From Halomarinibacterium sp034670265 (GTDB lineage: Bacteria > Bacteroidota > Bacteroidia > Flavobacteriales > Flavobacteriaceae), in assembly GCA_034670265.1 (NCBI GenBank), contig JAXMNU010000005.1, positions 186,001-250,000 on the forward strand: a stretch of DNA of 64,000 bases. Reading direction: 5' to 3'. Shown piece by piece: positions 32,154 to 41,694 of this stretch. The position numbers were made by a program, and so were the translations under genes. Under the pieces are notes generated by a model that was given only the letters and a program-made list of their open reading frames with translations, had not been told where the DNA came from and did not search any database. The first letter of the stretch is position 1, and every line of letters begins with the position of its first letter.

Positions 32154-33323
32154 TCATTCTGATGTTGAAGCAGCCAATGATTTCCGGTATTTAGATGGGG
32201 ACATTCCCGTTTTTTGCTTAAATACTCTATTAAAACTGGCTTTAGATTGAAAACCGCTTTCAAATGCAATCCCAAGAAGTGTATACTTTTCGTTATCACC
32301 ACTTTGCAATCGTCTCTTAACTTCGGCTACACGATATTCATTAATAAAATTATAAAAACTTACATTTAAATGCTGGTTTAAGAGTTCTGACAATTTCTTA
32401 TCGGAAATTCCCAATTTTCTGGAAAGGTCTAATAAACTTAAGGTGTCATTAAGATATATTTTTTCTTGTTCCAATAGCGTATGGAGCTTTTTCTTTAATT
32501 GGCGTATTTCCATTTCCGAAAGAGTATCCAATTGTCGAATTAGCTTTTGCTCCTTTAATTTTTCCTGAGTTTCATTAATAAGGGTTTCAGAAAACAGAAA
32601 TTCTGGAAGTAAAATATTTGCTTGAAACATCCCTTTATATCCTAATACAAGGTAAAATGCAACAAATAAAAAAGCAATTATGGTTCCTATATTCCAAGAA
32701 ATTACAGGGAAAATTAGCTCGTATATAGAAAACAAACTGTCTAAAAAAATAATAGCCATTAATCCAATAATTAAATATTCGGCCCACTTTAAATTTCCCT
32801 TTTCCAAGTTTGAATAACTTTCTTTATAAACCTTGTTAATTTGTCGAGCCAATCGCAATGAATACACCGCATATATCATAAAATAAATATTTTCAACCAG
32901 GTTAATGTAATCGGCAATGAAAAGGTAACTCTCGTGGTAAGTTCTAAAAATATTTGCCCCAAGGCTTAATGATACTGGCAATGAAACGAGTATCCAAAAA
33001 AGGTAAAAGGGAATTAAGTGTAAATAAAGCGAATTCAAAATCTTTTGCTTTTTTTGAACCAAAGATTTTATGTAGAATAAAAGGACAGGTCCCAATAAAA
33101 ATCCAGCACCATTTCCAAACAAGATTGCAATAGCTCCTATGACTCGTAACCTATGTAAATAGCCATAATAATAAAGCAAAAAGAATACAGAACTTATAAA
33201 AAAAACAACGAGCAATTTTTTGGAAAACTGTGTTTTACTCTTAAGAATAAACACAATAAAAAGGCTTAGAATGGCCATTCCACCTATTAATACAAAATCT
33301 ACAAACAAGCCCCATTTTTCCAT
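32154..33323 (-). CDS. Membrane-anchored AraC-family transcriptional regulator
   Basis: 389 residues. The N-terminal half (about 1-235) has seven or eight membrane helices, and the C-terminal half (about 285-385) is an AraC DNA-binding domain with two helix-turn-helices (LSLLDLSRKLGISDKKLSEL, then GIAFESGFQSKASFNRVFK followed by the signature KTGMSPSKYRKS). Such 7TM-AraC proteins are common in Bacteroidetes and are thought to couple an envelope signal to transcription; ligand and targets are unknown. It is transcribed in the same direction as the T9SS protein gene 56 bases upstream. Confidence 0.9.
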   Translation of the reverse strand: MEKWGLFVDFVLIGGMAILSLFIVFILKSKTQFSKKLLVVFFISSVFFLLYYYGYLHRLRVIGAIAILFGNGAGFLLGPVLLFYIKSLVQKKQKILNSLYLHLIPFYLFWILVSLPVSLSLGANIFRTYHESYLFIADYINLVENIYFMIYAVYSLRLARQINKVYKESYSNLEKGNLKWAEYLIIGLMAIIFLDSLFSIYELIFPVISWNIGTIIAFLFVAFYLVLGYKGMFQANILLPEFLFSETLINETQEKLKEQKLIRQLDTLSEMEIRQLKKKLHTLLEQEKIYLNDTLSLLDLSRKLGISDKKLSELLNQHLNVSFYNFINEYRVAEVKRRLQSGDNEKYTLLGIAFESGFQSKASFNRVFKQKTGMSPSKYRKSLAASTSE

Positions 33324-33379
33324 ACTGAAAAATAGAACAAATTTGTAGATTTACAATACAGGGCTCCCGATTGATTGCC

Positions 33380-35083
33380 CTATTCTTTTATTATTTTAAA
33401 TGAATTATAGGTTCCTATTTTTAAAAAGTAAATTCCTGTTTGAAGACTTTCAATTTCAATGCTCTTATCACTAGAAAGAACTCCTGTTCTAAGTTGTTGA
33501 CCTTGTATGCTAAAAATTGAATAGCTCTGGCCAACCACGTCGGTTTTAGCTTGAATAAAAACTTCTCTTTTGGCGGGATTTGGATAAAACTCAATATCCT
33601 CATAATTAAATACTGGAGTTCCTAAAAGTCCTGATGACATCTTAATTAAATAAGCATCTCTTAAATCTACTGCCGTAATTGTTTCTGTAACACCAGGCTC
33701 TGGGTTAATATCTATCCCCGATTGAAAATGAGCCGAAAGGTAAATATTGTCAGCTCCATCAATACCCATCCTGTGAGTATCTATAAAATCTGCTCCACCA
33801 AACTGAAAGGCAGATTCAAAATCACCATCATTCGATAATTTTAATAAAAATGCGTCCATGGCATTGGCAGATTCTTTTGTTAAAGAATATTCGAAAGTAG
33901 AGGAAGGATCAAAATCTACCGTTCCATCAAAGTATCCTGTCGAAAATACATTCCCATGTGAATCTAATGCAATGTCAAAAGTAAAAAACGGGCTTTCTCC
34001 TCCAATTTGATGTGCCCACAGAACTTTTCCTGATGGGTTTATTTTCATTATAAATCCATTATAGGAGACATCAGCAGTAAATACAAAATCTGAATTCCCT
34101 GAGGTTGGATTAAAATCTACAACACCACTAAAATATCCTCCTAAATAAGTATTGCCGTGTACGTCAGTCGCAATGGAGTTGCTAAGAGCTTCACCACCAT
34201 CGGTATAAAAAACATTCATTAAAGACCCATCATTATTGATGTGTATGGTGAACCCCGAAAGATGAGCCGATGAGGTAATCCAGTACTCTTCCAAATCACG
34301 AGGGTCCAAATCTGCCGTTCCTGCAAATGAACCCGTAATAAATAAATCATTTTGAACCCCCATATTCATGTCTAAGCCTAAATCTAAATCTGATCCTCCA
34401 AATCGATTAGCAGCTATAAATGTTCCATTTTCATCTAATTGAAGAATGAATATGTCTGCAGAACCCATGGAAGTCAAAGTATATTCACCAGATCCAGGGT
34501 CAAAATCTGCAGGGTCATAAAAGTATCCTAAAACAACTATTTTTCCAGTTGAATCTATGGAAATTGCAGTAGATTCTTCATACCCTAATCCTCCAATACT
34601 TTTTGCCCATTCAAATCCCCCAAATTCATTTAATTTTAAGATAAAAACATCCAACCCACCAGAGGATGTTAAGTAGAATTCGTCTAAGCCTGGATCAAAA
34701 TCGACTGTTCCTTCATACACTCCAGTCACATAAATATTCCCTAAGCTATCTGTGGAAATTCCTGTGGCATATTCGAAAAATTCTCCTCCAATATTTAGTG
34801 CCCATAATAAATTTCCTTGTGTGTCATTTTTCTGAACAAAAACGTCAAAGAATCCATTGGATGTTAAAAAATATTCAACTTCTGAATCAATATCAAAATC
34901 TGCAATATCTGTGAAATATCCAGTCGTATAGGTATTACCATCATTATCTACATGCATAGCCCGTACAACGTCTTCTCCAATACCGCCAAAACGACCTCCC
35001 CAATTAAATGTTTGAGCACTTCCCGAACTTAAAACTAAAAGAAAGAGAACACTCAATAAATTATTGTAATTAAAAATCTTCAT
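33380..35083 (-). CDS. Type IX-secreted SBBP-type beta-propeller protein
   Basis: 567 residues. It has a signal peptide (to GSAQ, about residue 24), then about nine repeated units of some 50 residues with GNxYxTGYFxGxxDFDPxxx (for example DSLGNIYVTGVYEGTVDFDP, DSHGNVFSTGYFDGTVDFDP). This is the SBBP-like propeller pattern. The C-terminal about 75 residues from NYEDIEFYPNPAKREVFI to FKIIKE form a type A sorting domain for the Por/type IX secretion system. The protein should therefore be exported across the outer membrane and attached to the surface or released. Function is unknown. A 161-base AT-rich gap lies upstream. Confidence 0.9.
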   Translation of the reverse strand: MKIFNYNNLLSVLFLLVLSSGSAQTFNWGGRFGGIGEDVVRAMHVDNDGNTYTTGYFTDIADFDIDSEVEYFLTSNGFFDVFVQKNDTQGNLLWALNIGGEFFEYATGISTDSLGNIYVTGVYEGTVDFDPGLDEFYLTSSGGLDVFILKLNEFGGFEWAKSIGGLGYEESTAISIDSTGKIVVLGYFYDPADFDPGSGEYTLTSMGSADIFILQLDENGTFIAANRFGGSDLDLGLDMNMGVQNDLFITGSFAGTADLDPRDLEEYWITSSAHLSGFTIHINNDGSLMNVFYTDGGEALSNSIATDVHGNTYLGGYFSGVVDFNPTSGNSDFVFTADVSYNGFIMKINPSGKVLWAHQIGGESPFFTFDIALDSHGNVFSTGYFDGTVDFDPSSTFEYSLTKESANAMDAFLLKLSNDGDFESAFQFGGADFIDTHRMGIDGADNIYLSAHFQSGIDINPEPGVTETITAVDLRDAYLIKMSSGLLGTPVFNYEDIEFYPNPAKREVFIQAKTDVVGQSYSIFSIQGQQLRTGVLSSDKSIEIESLQTGIYFLKIGTYNSFKIIKE

Positions 35084-35244
35084 AACTAATTTGTTTTATT
35101 TTAATAATTCTATTTTATGCTAAAGCATTATTTATAGGTGCAAAAAAAATAAAACGTTTTGGTTAAAAGGTCTTATTGGAAGCAATGAGTCCTTATTTTC
35201 TAGATTGGATATTAGGGAAGGATAATTGTGGAGGTGTGTAACTA

Positions 35245-37056
35245 CTATTCTTCTTCGTTTTTAGAAAGATACTTGCGTTCCAACTCTGCTTGAAACTCTT
35301 CCATAACTGGCTTTACGGTACTTTCTGGTAAGTCGGCAATTCGAATATACATTAAACCATCCACCGCATTATTAAAGAGCGGATCTACGTTAAAAGCCAC
35401 TACTTTGGCATTCTGCTTAATGTATTTTTTAATGAGTACAGGAAGTCTTAAACTACCTGGCTCAACCTCATCGATAAGTTTATCGAACTTGTTTAAATCG
35501 GCTTCCGTTTCATCGAAAATAAAGTCTTTATCGGCGTCTTTCAGCTTTACTTTAAATTCTTTTTTAGGATTGATGTATTGTGCTACGTAGGGATCGTAGT
35601 AATTCGATTTCATAAATTCAATCATCAAACTTTTACTGAATTCAGAAAACTTATTACTTATACTCACGCCACCAATCAAAAATTTATGCTCTGGATAACG
35701 AAGTGTCGTATGTACAATTCCTTTCCAAAGTAAAAACAACGGCATAGGACGTTGCTGATATTCTTTAATGATAAAGGCGCGCCCCATTTCGATGGACTTG
35801 CTCATCATATCGTACAATTCAGGTTCAAAACGAAACAAATCCTGAAGGTAAAAACCATCAATACCATATTGTGCAAAAATCTTTGATCCTAGTCCCATTC
35901 GGTATGCCCCAGCAAGTTGATGGGTATCATTATCCCACAAAAACATATGGTGGTAATACGAATCGAACTTATCCAAATCCGTTGCTTGATTAGTGCCCTC
36001 GCCTACTTCACGAAAAGTAATTTCACGAAGTCTTCCTATTTCCTGAAGGATATTAGGAATAAGTTGCGCTTGTGCCAAAAAGACTTCGTAATTTTTACTC
36101 ACCAAAAGTCGCTTATCTGCAAGACGTAAGGTTTCTACCTCTTCAATCATTGCTTCCACAGGGATAGGTCCCGCAATTTTCTTAGGAGGTTTAGGTATTT
36201 TTAGTGTTTTCGGGATATTTTCCAGCAGTGTTTTTTTCTGAAAAGGATTCGCAAGTACATAGGTTTTCTTTCTCAAAAACTCCGTAAACGCTTCTAAAGA
36301 CTCGTGTTCTTTTTGGTCTGCAATGGAAATAGGATTTCCAATACGTACCTTAATAACACGCTCTTTCTGCGTTAACAATTCTGAAGGAAGTTTTGCGGTA
36401 CGCAAGGTGTCATTTAGCTTTGCTAAACGGTAAAAAAGCTTACTGTTTTTTGCGTGAAAATAGATGGGAACCACAGGAACTTCGGCTTTTTTAACCAATT
36501 TCATCGCAGCCACCTCCCAAGGTTTATCTACCAATAATTTTCCGTCACGATAGGTCGAAACTTCTCCTGCAGGAAAAATACCTAACGAATTTCCATCTTT
36601 TAAATGCTGAAGCGCATTTTTGAAACCCATAAAACTACTCTTTACATCCTTATGACTTTCAAAAGGATTTACAGGCATGACATAGGGTTTTAATGGCTCA
36701 ATTCGGTGTAACAAAAAATTGGCAATGATTTTAAAGTCGGGACGATTTTCAACTAATAATTTCAGTAAAAGGATCCCATCAATTCCGCCTAAGGGATGGT
36801 TTGAAATGGTTATAAAAGGACCTGTTTTTGGGATTCGTTTTAAGTCTTCTTCTGGAATTTCGAATCGGATTTCAAACTCGTCAAGTAGCGCATTTATAAA
36901 TTCGAGGTCGTTAAGGTGTTTGTTGCGATCATAAATCTTGTTCATGGTCGAAATCTTCAAGACCTTCATTAACAGCCACCCTAGAGATGTTCCTATAAAA
37001 CCGAATTTATCGACCTTTATAGCAGTAGCAACTTCTTTTGCATTTACTAATCCCAT
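35245..37056 (-). CDS. olsF: Bifunctional aminolipid acyltransferase (OlsF type: PlsC-like + GNAT-like)
   Basis: 603 residues in two parts. Residues about 1-285 are a PlsC/lysophospholipid acyltransferase domain, with the motif SNHPLGGID (H87 and D93, an HX5D variant seen in this subgroup) and FPAGEVS. Residues about 310-600 are an OlsB/hemolysin-like N-acyltransferase of the GNAT type (REITFREVGEGTNQATDLDKFD, YRMGLGSKIF, SIEMGRAFI). The fused architecture is that of OlsF, reported to make ornithine lipid, and of the Bacteroides GlsB/GlsA glycine-lipid pair. The amino acid used here is not determined. It is the first of four minus-strand genes upstream of the T9SS gene and would act at the inner membrane. 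Confidence 0.85.
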   Translation of the reverse strand: MGLVNAKEVATAIKVDKFGFIGTSLGWLLMKVLKISTMNKIYDRNKHLNDLEFINALLDEFEIRFEIPEEDLKRIPKTGPFITISNHPLGGIDGILLLKLLVENRPDFKIIANFLLHRIEPLKPYVMPVNPFESHKDVKSSFMGFKNALQHLKDGNSLGIFPAGEVSTYRDGKLLVDKPWEVAAMKLVKKAEVPVVPIYFHAKNSKLFYRLAKLNDTLRTAKLPSELLTQKERVIKVRIGNPISIADQKEHESLEAFTEFLRKKTYVLANPFQKKTLLENIPKTLKIPKPPKKIAGPIPVEAMIEEVETLRLADKRLLVSKNYEVFLAQAQLIPNILQEIGRLREITFREVGEGTNQATDLDKFDSYYHHMFLWDNDTHQLAGAYRMGLGSKIFAQYGIDGFYLQDLFRFEPELYDMMSKSIEMGRAFIIKEYQQRPMPLFLLWKGIVHTTLRYPEHKFLIGGVSISNKFSEFSKSLMIEFMKSNYYDPYVAQYINPKKEFKVKLKDADKDFIFDETEADLNKFDKLIDEVEPGSLRLPVLIKKYIKQNAKVVAFNVDPLFNNAVDGLMYIRIADLPESTVKPVMEEFQAELERKYLSKNEEE

Positions 37057-37117
37057 GAAACCTTGGTGTTGTTTTTATACGCTCTCACAAATATAGCGAA
37101 ACGCCCCAACTTACTAG

Positions 37118-38377
37118 CTATTCCATTGTAACCAATTGAACCGTTTCCCCAGCTTCTTGTTTTAAAAGTACTTTTTTTCCTTGCGTTAGCGAAACTATTT
37201 CCTGTGGTTTACTATGGCGAACCGTATACAATGTGACATCTTTATGGCAGGTAACTTTAAATTTTTCCATCAATTTTGGAAGTAAACTTTCCAAGGAATT
37301 GTATTTATTATCGATACACACCGAAAAGCTTATTGCAGAATTTTGAATTAATTCTACCTTCATTTTATAACTGTGAAGTAGGTTAAAAACCTCACTAATA
37401 TTATCTTCCATCATAAAACTAAAATCCAAAGAAGACAATGAAATTAGCACCTGATTTTTCTTCAAAATAAAGCAGGAAACCATAGGATCCAATAACACAC
37501 CCTTCCCTACACAAGTGCCAGGCGCTTCGGGTTTTACAAATGATTTTACAAATAGTGGAATCTCCTTTCTTTGAAGAGGTTGTAACGTTTTTGGATGTAT
37601 TACCGAAGCGCCATAAAAAGCCAATTCAATCGCTTCTCGATACGAAATATGATGTAATAATTGGGTACTCGAAAAGTGGCGTGGATCTGCATTCAACACT
37701 CCGGGAACATCTTTCCATATGGTTACGCTTTCGGCATTTAAGCAATACCCAAAAATAGCTGCTGTATAATCACTCCCCTCCCGTCCTAATGTTGTTGTAA
37801 AGTTATGTGTGTCTTCGGCTCCTAAAAAGCCTTGTGTTATTGTAACTCCTTTTTTTGAAGTTTTCTCTAGGATAAGTTGCTGTGTTTGTTCCCAATCCAC
37901 ACGTGCATCGCGATAGTAATTATCAGTTTTTATACATTGCCTAACATCTAACCATTCATTATTGATTCCGTTTTCATTTAAGTATTCTGAAACAATCGTC
38001 GTAGAAATAAATTCACCGAAACTTACAATTTGGTCATATACAAAAGCGTGATTTTTGGATTTGTTATTTTCAATAAATGAACGCATTCCACCAAACCATT
38101 TTGATACTTTTCCGTAAATATCATGTGAAGAATTTGGAAATAATTCTTTCAAAATATGAAGGTGATAATTATATACTTCGCTTATACTTGCCTCTACTTC
38201 TGGAGTGTTGTTATTAAAATAATGATTTACCACTTCTTCCAAAGCATTAGTCATTTTCCCCATGGCAGAAACTACCACTACCAAATCTTTTTCGGCAGTA
38301 AAATCCAACACTTTTTTTACATTTTTTACACCTTCGGCATCCTTCACCGAGGCACCTCCAAACTTAAATATCTTCAT
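37118..38377 (-). CDS. lysC: Aspartate kinase (monofunctional)
   Basis: 419 residues. It phosphorylates aspartate at the entry to lysine, threonine, methionine and diaminopimelate synthesis. The N-terminal KFGGASV replaces the usual KFGGTSV but keeps the catalytic Lys. GREGSDYTAAIFG, the following WKDVPGVLNADPR and the substrate/ATP segments are intact. The C-terminal about 110 residues are a divergent ACT-type regulatory region. No homoserine dehydrogenase domain is present. It overlaps the upstream GNAT gene by 4 bases (ATGA). Confidence 0.9.
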   Translation of the reverse strand: MKIFKFGGASVKDAEGVKNVKKVLDFTAEKDLVVVVSAMGKMTNALEEVVNHYFNNNTPEVEASISEVYNYHLHILKELFPNSSHDIYGKVSKWFGGMRSFIENNKSKNHAFVYDQIVSFGEFISTTIVSEYLNENGINNEWLDVRQCIKTDNYYRDARVDWEQTQQLILEKTSKKGVTITQGFLGAEDTHNFTTTLGREGSDYTAAIFGYCLNAESVTIWKDVPGVLNADPRHFSSTQLLHHISYREAIELAFYGASVIHPKTLQPLQRKEIPLFVKSFVKPEAPGTCVGKGVLLDPMVSCFILKKNQVLISLSSLDFSFMMEDNISEVFNLLHSYKMKVELIQNSAISFSVCIDNKYNSLESLLPKLMEKFKVTCHKDVTLYTVRHSKPQEIVSLTQGKKVLLKQEAGETVQLVTME

Positions 38378-38847
38378 TGCTTTAAAAATTTTTCGAAAGC
38401 ATTTTTACTCATTTCAACCAATCGCCAATCATCAAGGACTTCGGCGCCTGTTTTTTCATAAAACCGAATGGCATCCATATTCCAATCCAACACTACCCAA
38501 TTTACACGTTTTACGTTTTCTTTTTTGGCAAACTCCATCACACGTTTGTATAGCATCATCCCAATTCCTTTACCACGTTCCTGTTGTTTTACAATTAAAT
38601 CTTCCAAATGAATCGTTTTTCCTTTCCAAGTAGAAAACCGAAAATACACCAACGCCATTCCTAAGATTTCATCATCATTTTCAACCACAAAGCAAGTAAA
38701 TTGAGGCTTATCACCAAAACCTGCTTGTTGTAATTCTTCCACAGTAACCTCTACAATAGTTTCCGGTTCCTTTTCAAAAACAGCTAATTCTTTGATAAGC
38801 TCCAACACTTGGGGCATATCTTCTTTTCTAGCTTGGCGAACAATCAT
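38374..38847 (-). CDS. GNAT N-acetyltransferase (SAT-like)
   Basis: 157 residues. It has the GNAT core, with acetyl-CoA loop QQERGKGIGMMLYKRV (about 90-105), beta4 TIHLEDLIV and the beta5 region VNWVVLDWNMDAIRFYEKTGA. The sequence is closest by eye to the spermidine/diamine acetyltransferase subgroup (ELAVFEKEPETIVEVT). The substrate is not provable. It is translated just ahead of, and overlapping, the aspartate kinase, and it is divergent from fbp. Confidence 0.88.
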   Translation of the reverse strand: MIVRQARKEDMPQVLELIKELAVFEKEPETIVEVTVEELQQAGFGDKPQFTCFVVENDDEILGMALVYFRFSTWKGKTIHLEDLIVKQQERGKGIGMMLYKRVMEFAKKENVKRVNWVVLDWNMDAIRFYEKTGAEVLDDWRLVEMSKNAFEKFLKQ

Positions 38848-38928
38848 TTTACTCTGGTTTTGCTTGACAAATATCGCTTCTATTTCTTAAAAATACCGAT
38901 ATTTGCCTCAAAGTTACAACCTTCCAGC

Positions 38929-39936
38929 ATGACACCACAAAAAAATAAAACGCTAGGGGAATTTATTATTGAGAATCAGAGTGAATTTCAATATTCTTCT
39001 GGAGAGCTTTCCAGATTAATAAACTCCATTCGTTTGGCTGCCAAAGTAGTAAACCACGAAGTGAATAAAGCTGGGCTTGTTGATATTCTAGGAACCGCTG
39101 GCGACACAAATATACAGGGTGAAGATCAACAAAAACTAGATGTTTTTGCCAACAATGCTTTTATAAAAACCTTGACCAATCGTGAAATTGTTTGTGGAAT
39201 CGCAAGTGAAGAGGAAGACGATTTTATCACTATAAAAGGTAGAAGTGGCAATAACGATAACAAATATGTGGTGCTTATCGATCCTTTGGATGGTTCTTCC
39301 AATATTGATGTAAACGTTTCGGTTGGGACTATTTTTTCAATTTACAGGCGTATTACTCCCGAAGGAACTCCAGTTACACTTTCAGATTTTTTGCAACCAG
39401 GAAATAAGCAAGTAGCGGCTGGGTACATCATTTATGGCACTTCCACCATGATTGTATATACTACAGGACACGGCGTAAACGGTTTTACACTTAACCCAGC
39501 AATTGGAACCTATTACCTTTCACATCCTAATATGCAATTCCCAATAGATGGCAACATTTATTCGGTTAATGAAGGAAACTATGTGCATTTTCCTCAAGGT
39601 GTGAAAGATTATATTAAATACTGCCAAAAAGAGGAAGACGACCGCCCTTATACGTCAAGATATATAGGCTCTTTGGTTTCAGACTTTCATAGAAATATGA
39701 TAAAAGGTGGTATTTATATTTATCCAAATACAGCAAAAGATCCAAATGGAAAATTACGACTGCTCTACGAATGTAATCCCATGGCTTTTATAGCGGAACA
39801 GTCTGGGGGGAAAGCCAGCAATGGTTTTGATCGCATAATGGACATTCAACCTACCGAATTACACCAAAGAACTCCATTTTTTTGTGGTAGCAAAAACATG
39901 GTCGAAAAGGCAGAAAAATTCATGCAACAAGCATAA
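38929..39936 (+). CDS. fbp: Fructose-1,6-bisphosphatase class I
   Basis: 335 residues from ATG 38929 (MTPQKNKTLGEFII). A frame extension upstream to 38809 overlaps the divergent GNAT gene and the promoter region, so it is rejected. It hydrolyses fructose 1,6-bisphosphate in gluconeogenesis. Metal-binding signatures are ASEEEDD, DPLDGSSNIDVNVSVGTIF, and the C-terminal ECNPMAFIAEQSGG. Near the start a GATATTTG box differs from the -7 consensus at one position. It is followed after 52 bases by the GTPase operon. Confidence 0.96.
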   Translation: MTPQKNKTLGEFIIENQSEFQYSSGELSRLINSIRLAAKVVNHEVNKAGLVDILGTAGDTNIQGEDQQKLDVFANNAFIKTLTNREIVCGIASEEEDDFITIKGRSGNNDNKYVVLIDPLDGSSNIDVNVSVGTIFSIYRRITPEGTPVTLSDFLQPGNKQVAAGYIIYGTSTMIVYTTGHGVNGFTLNPAIGTYYLSHPNMQFPIDGNIYSVNEGNYVHFPQGVKDYIKYCQKEEDDRPYTSRYIGSLVSDFHRNMIKGGIYIYPNTAKDPNGKLRLLYECNPMAFIAEQSGGKASNGFDRIMDIQPTELHQRTPFFCGSKNMVEKAEKFMQQA

Positions 39937-39988
39937 AACCTACTTTTACGTCTTTTTTTCGTTAATTTGAAGTGTAAAACCTAACACT

Positions 39989-40339
39989 ATGGCAAAAAAA
40001 ACCACACCAGAGAAAGAGAATCCCTCAATGGATTCTTCTTCCAAAATTGAAGCCATCAAGAATTTAATTTTTGGGGAGAATATTCAACAGTACAATAGTG
40101 AGTTCGAAACACTTAAAAACGAAATTGATAAAAAGAAAGCCCATCTCGAGAATTATATTGATGAAGTTCGTAACGAATTAATGCAATCTATCGATTCTTT
40201 AAGTACCGATGTAAACATTAGAATTACGGATTTAGAAGACAGTCTTCAGGCAAAAACCGAAGCGCTTTCCGAAGAAAAAGTAGACCGCAAAGAACTTGGA
40301 AAACTTCTTATTTCTCTAGGGGAAAAGATTAGTTCCTAA
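39989..40339 (+). CDS. Small coiled-coil protein of the GTPase/kinase operon
   Basis: 116 residues, soluble, with a disordered Lys/Pro/Ser N-terminus (about 1-20) and a long predicted coiled coil (FETLKNEIDKKKAHLENYID, LSTDVNIRITDLEDSLQAKT), ending in RKELGKLLISLGEKI. I recall relatives in Flavobacteriaceae lying upstream of the same OmpA-biogenesis-like gene. No enzymatic motif. It is 18 bases upstream of the next gene and probably scaffolds or senses within this operon. Confidence 0.7.
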   Translation: MAKKTTPEKENPSMDSSSKIEAIKNLIFGENIQQYNSEFETLKNEIDKKKAHLENYIDEVRNELMQSIDSLSTDVNIRITDLEDSLQAKTEALSEEKVDRKELGKLLISLGEKISS

Positions 40340-40357
40340 TTCTCTAAAATATTAGGC

Positions 40358-41170
40358 GTGGTAAAACAAGAAGATAAATTACAACTTCTTAGAGAAATCC
40401 TGTTGATTGAAGACAGGGAGATAGCCCATGCCATAAACGAACGTCTCGAAACAATTACTAAAACGCTTGAAGAAAAACAAAAACTTTCAGAAAAAGTAGA
40501 TCCTATTATTGACGAAAAACTCAAAAGTTTTGTTGTCGATATCCCAGAAAAATTAGGTCCAACTATTACGAAAACCTTAAAGGAACAGATTGCCAACTCA
40601 AAGGACGAAGTCGTAGAAGCATTGTACCCCATTATGGGTAAAATGATAAAGCGCTACATACAAAATGAGATAAAAGTGCTTTCAGAAAATATTAATAAAA
40701 AGGTGAACAGCACCTTTTCACTTGCTGGGTTAAAGCGAAAGTTTCGAGCCAAATTTAGTGGTGTAAAAGAAAGCGATTTAATCCTAAGTGAAGCGAACGA
40801 AGCGCTCATTAATGAAGTTTTAGTTATTCAAAAAGGATCTGGATTATTATTAGGGAATTTTAGTAACACCGAAACCTTAGATAAAGATATGGTTTCGGGG
40901 ATGCTCACCGCTATTAAAAGCTTTGTGGAAGATGCCTTTGCGGGAGGAAATCAGAATTTAGAAGCCATAGAATATGAACTGTATACGCTGCATATTCAGA
41001 ATTTTTTCAGTTATTATATCGCTGTAGTGGTTTCAGGAAATTACACCCGGTCTTTTGAGAGTAAAATTGAAAATAGACTTTTAAAGCTTTCTGAAAAACT
41101 ATCCCCAAAAATTTCAAAACTTTCAAAAAAAGAGATTGATGAGATTCTAAAAGCATTTTTTGAAAAGTAA
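40358..41170 (+). CDS. OmpA-biogenesis-like protein with a possible roadblock/longin-type domain
   Basis: 270 residues, GTG start, no signal peptide or membrane helix. The first about 130 residues are helical. The C-terminal half contains VLVIQKGSGLLLGNF, then MVSGMLTAIKSFVEDAF, then FFSYYIAVVVSGNY. This sheet-helix-sheet pattern is found in proteins labelled cell envelope biogenesis protein OmpA, and it resembles roadblock/longin domains that partner Ras-like GTPases. No OmpA peptidoglycan-binding domain is present. The Ras-like GTPase two genes downstream makes a GTPase-partner role plausible; this is inference. Confidence 0.62.
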   Translation: MVKQEDKLQLLREILLIEDREIAHAINERLETITKTLEEKQKLSEKVDPIIDEKLKSFVVDIPEKLGPTITKTLKEQIANSKDEVVEALYPIMGKMIKRYIQNEIKVLSENINKKVNSTFSLAGLKRKFRAKFSGVKESDLILSEANEALINEVLVIQKGSGLLLGNFSNTETLDKDMVSGMLTAIKSFVEDAFAGGNQNLEAIEYELYTLHIQNFFSYYIAVVVSGNYTRSFESKIENRLLKLSEKLSPKISKLSKKEIDEILKAFFEK

Positions 41171-41247
41171 AAAAGGTATACTCTCCATTAAAAAAATTAT
41201 AAAATGCATTCATTTTTATATCTTTAATAAGCCACAAATAGGTGTGT

Positions 41248-41640
41248 ATGGAAAAAAGCTCTTTTTCGAATAAAATTCAGGAAATCCAGATTAACAAATC
41301 TGGTCAAATTTTAAGAACAGATAATGTTCTTATAGAATTAAGAAAAGGAGGCAACATTTTTCTATTACACCCATTTTTTGAATGCCTAAAGGAAATTGTA
41401 AAAGATGATGCTAATGTTCCAAAAAACATTGCTTTCCCTTGTATTTTAATGGATATAAATAACCAAAAATTTATTTGTGATATTACTATAAAAAAAGAGC
41501 GTGATTATTTTGTGATTTTGCTCTTTAATTTTTCTAACCACTATGAGCTTGTTCAACAGCAAACTCAAGAAAAAAACAGATTAAAGCTTAAAGAAGAATC
41601 CAATAAATTTGAAAATAGAATGAAAAAAAACAATGATTAA
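41248..41640 (+). CDS. Stand-alone sensor domain related to the N-terminus of the downstream histidine kinase
   Basis: 130 residues from ATG 41248 (a GTG two codons earlier is possible). It aligns by eye with residues 1-115 of the kinase at 42183. Matching segments are FSNKIQEIQINKSGQILRTD with FESRVQEIEISPKGEVVFSD, NIAFPCILMDI with SIQFPCINIEI, and FNFSNHYELVQQQTQEKNRL with FDLTEHYENSQPIVQEKNEA. The fold looks PAS-like: alternating strands followed by a signalling helix. It lacks any output domain. It may compete with or modify the kinase sensor. Confidence 0.75.
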   Translation: MEKSSFSNKIQEIQINKSGQILRTDNVLIELRKGGNIFLLHPFFECLKEIVKDDANVPKNIAFPCILMDINNQKFICDITIKKERDYFVILLFNFSNHYELVQQQTQEKNRLKLKEESNKFENRMKKNND

Positions 41641-41694
41641 TCCCATAGCTTTGATTTACATAGTAAGTATTCGTAATTTTGTTAAAAATAGATA

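Noticed and set aside
38262..38633. 123-codon plus-strand ORF opposite aspartate kinase and GNAT
   Set aside because: Antisense shadow of two well-supported overlapping genes.
38809..38928. 40-residue N-terminal extension of fbp
   Set aside because: It overlaps the divergent GNAT gene and the promoter region; the ATG at 38929 gives the usual FBPase N-terminus.
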